From contig JAIXKT010000008.1 of the NCBI GenBank assembly GCA_026932145.1, positions 1-64,000 on the forward strand: a DNA stretch of 64,000 nt, read 5' to 3'. Source of the stretch: Bacteroidia bacterium. GTDB taxonomy: Bacteria; Bacteroidota; Bacteroidia; J057; JAIXKT01. How positions within the stretch are numbered: position 1 is the stretch's first letter; every line of letters begins with the position of its first letter. Below the pieces are notes generated by a model. It was not told the origin of the DNA. It saw only the letters and a program-made list of their open reading frames with translations, and ran no database searches. Of the stretch, positions 63,701 through 64,000 are shown piece by piece. The translations under genes were made by a program, and so were the position numbers.

Positions 63701-64000
63701 CCTATGCCGGAGCCAACCGCCCTTTATGGCTCTTTGAAGAGGCCAACTTAATTGAGATAAAACCGGAAAAACAACCCATTGGAGGTAACCGCCCACTTAA
63801 ACAGCCATTTATCACCAAAACAAAAACGATTAAACCCAACACAAGTATTTACATCACTTCAGACGGCTTCGCAGACCAGTTTGGCGGCGAATTTGGCCGA
63901 AAATTTATGACCAAACGCCTCCTCGAAATACTCACTTCACAACAACAATATCCCCTCGCAGAACAAGAAAAAAATATCCAAAATATCTTCCAAAAATGGA
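60787..64000 (+). CDS. Reg_prop/Y_Y_Y sensor with SpoIIE phosphatase output (partial, 3' cut)
   Basis: The open frame runs from GTG at 60787 to the window end with no stop (1071 residues so far). Order: signal peptide ('MHRFYIVFIWWLFFYGSFAQ'), a large beta-propeller of ligand-sensing type (about residues 25-630), a Y_Y_Y domain ('YFLEGFDSAFSNWTYE', near 680-700), one membrane segment near 742-760, a coiled coil (about 768-840), and a SpoIIE/PP2C phosphatase domain with intact metal sites ('VSGDFYWF', 'AADCTGHGVPGAFMS', 'MDGMDIALF', 'TSDGFADQFGG'). It probably senses an outside signal and dephosphorylates an anti-anti-sigma factor. TATATTTG at 60775-60782 lies only four bases before GTG. Perhaps 10-30 residues are missing at the C-terminus. 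Confidence 0.9.
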   Translation, partial: MHRFYIVFIWWLFFYGSFAQVQLPGEPFSVNFTAKQYNASSQNWAITQDARGIIYVANHSYVLEYDGSQWRQILVKLNAPIRSLGVDSAGKVYVGAAGELGYLASDKTGKQSFVSWLPKIPEKNRDFADVWQTYATNQGVFFSTDKYLFHFLGDSCTVFQAQESFHFSFWVNGRLLIRERGRGLLEFKNNQLNLVPLGERFADERIYTILPLNTTELLIGTREKGLYRYTGRELIPFDPTLNSSIVENLLYHGVKLTEDLFAFATLRSGVIIINQQGKIIKQLGKSTGLLDDMALFLYKDQSQALWIAWNNGLSRVEYPSPFSRISEINGLVGIPLIVFPRQEMVYVGTSTGLFRFDKSTQQTFLEPVKGIQSECWDIKEQDGKIYAATLEGVFEVNSKKATLIYDCRAQCVLPSKYFSGDIWVGLESGVLRLTRRQNHWVADATLPNITEKVRNMVETKYGELLIGTDYQGIIIIPIAQNKPVSRITTQNGLPDGEYYLFSAENTGVIATQQGLFTISDTGKLIPDNRFGNKFLLGQKKKNPIFNLYEDFKGDVWIDGHEGIGVVRKSQKAIEFEELDLKRLPTFNILDIAVSQDNVVWFSGADGIICYRIQNKNLYNPVYRAIIRSVTLSGVDSTIYFGAKNNWTHTDFLPYRYNAIRFEYSVPAFTNSPHNQYQYFLEGFDSAFSNWTYETKKDYTNLPEGSFRFHVRARDTFEQLSRESVFEFVILPPWYRRWWAYLLYTTCGILTIVGFIQWRTHKIQVEKIALERKVAERTQEVLQQKEEIERKNKALTNSYTEINKQKTELEKANVKIKIQNETLISANEEIEKHNKDMMDSIRYALRIQEAILPRKNVLAQFLDDYFIFFKPRDIVSGDFYWFTALDNGNKIVLAAADCTGHGVPGAFMSLIGYTMLNKLIIERGLTDPGEILTKLNDEVVTALRQQQNNDSQTTMDGMDIALFIYEKPTRFLSYAGANRPLWLFEEANLIEIKPEKQPIGGNRPLKQPFITKTKTIKPNTSIYITSDGFADQFGGEFGRKFMTKRLLEILTSQQQYPLAEQEKNIQNIFQKW

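Overview
The window looks like a piece of a Bacteroidota chromosome. Three things point there: a gliding/type IX secretion pair (GldJ-like lipoprotein and PorP/SprF), several family-typical genes (DUF2851, DUF4199, FkbM, secreted PKD protein), and promoters of the Bacteroidota type (TAnnTTTG, several of them exactly TAACTTTG) with short leaders. Most genes are ordinary housekeeping or envelope genes. About a third of the window (33.1-53.5 kb) is a catabolic operon that is not ordinary for this phylum.

Layout. 1-0.9 kb: a 119-bp tandem repeat, a transposase remnant and an internally deleted 5S rRNA-like sequence with its terminator. 1.0-6.0 kb: purL, a complete IS630-type element and a MacB-like permease. 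6.2-11.1 kb: typA, a lipoprotein, a NeuD-type acyltransferase and a sodium/solute symporter. 11.1-16.4 kb: two small hypothetical genes, a thioredoxin-fold protein, grpE-dnaJ and two exported proteins. 16.4-20.8 kb (minus strand): mreB-mreC-mreD, a PKD/beta-propeller protein and dut. 21-24 kb: a dienoyl/enoyl-CoA reductase-like SDR and a CocE-type hydrolase. 23.9-30.4 kb (minus): gldJ-porP, small lipoproteins, DUF2851, gcvH and a TPR protein. 30.7-33 kb: tyrS and an EEP-family protein. 54-64 kb (plus): FkbM methyltransferase, NHL-repeat lipoprotein, membrane proteins, a DppB-like permease, carbonic anhydrase (minus), an exported protein, and a large Reg_prop/Y_Y_Y/SpoIIE signalling protein that runs off the window.

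The operon at 33.1-53.5 kb is read on the minus strand from one good promoter near 53.65 kb. In transcription order it holds bcrC, bcrB, bcrA and bcrD (ATP-dependent class I benzoyl-CoA reductase, Thauera type), an acyl-CoA synthetase, a lone HgdB/BcrB-like subunit, a ketopantoate-reductase/CoA-activase fusion, a tryptophanase-like lyase, a thiolase, a reversed-order 3-hydroxyacyl-CoA dehydrogenase/enoyl-CoA hydratase fusion, had and oah. A strong terminator hairpin follows, then dch, korA and korB. Together these encode dearomatisation of benzoyl-CoA, hydration, oxidation and hydrolytic ring opening to 3-hydroxypimelyl-CoA, beta-oxidation enzymes, and the 2-oxoglutarate:ferredoxin oxidoreductase that supplies low-potential electrons. 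No ferredoxin gene lies in the window.

The most novel piece is the trio inside this operon: HgdB-like subunit, KPR-activase fusion and tryptophanase-like lyase. It looks like a second ATP-driven radical enzyme system coupled to a 2-oxoacid reductase. Its substrate cannot be read from the sequence.
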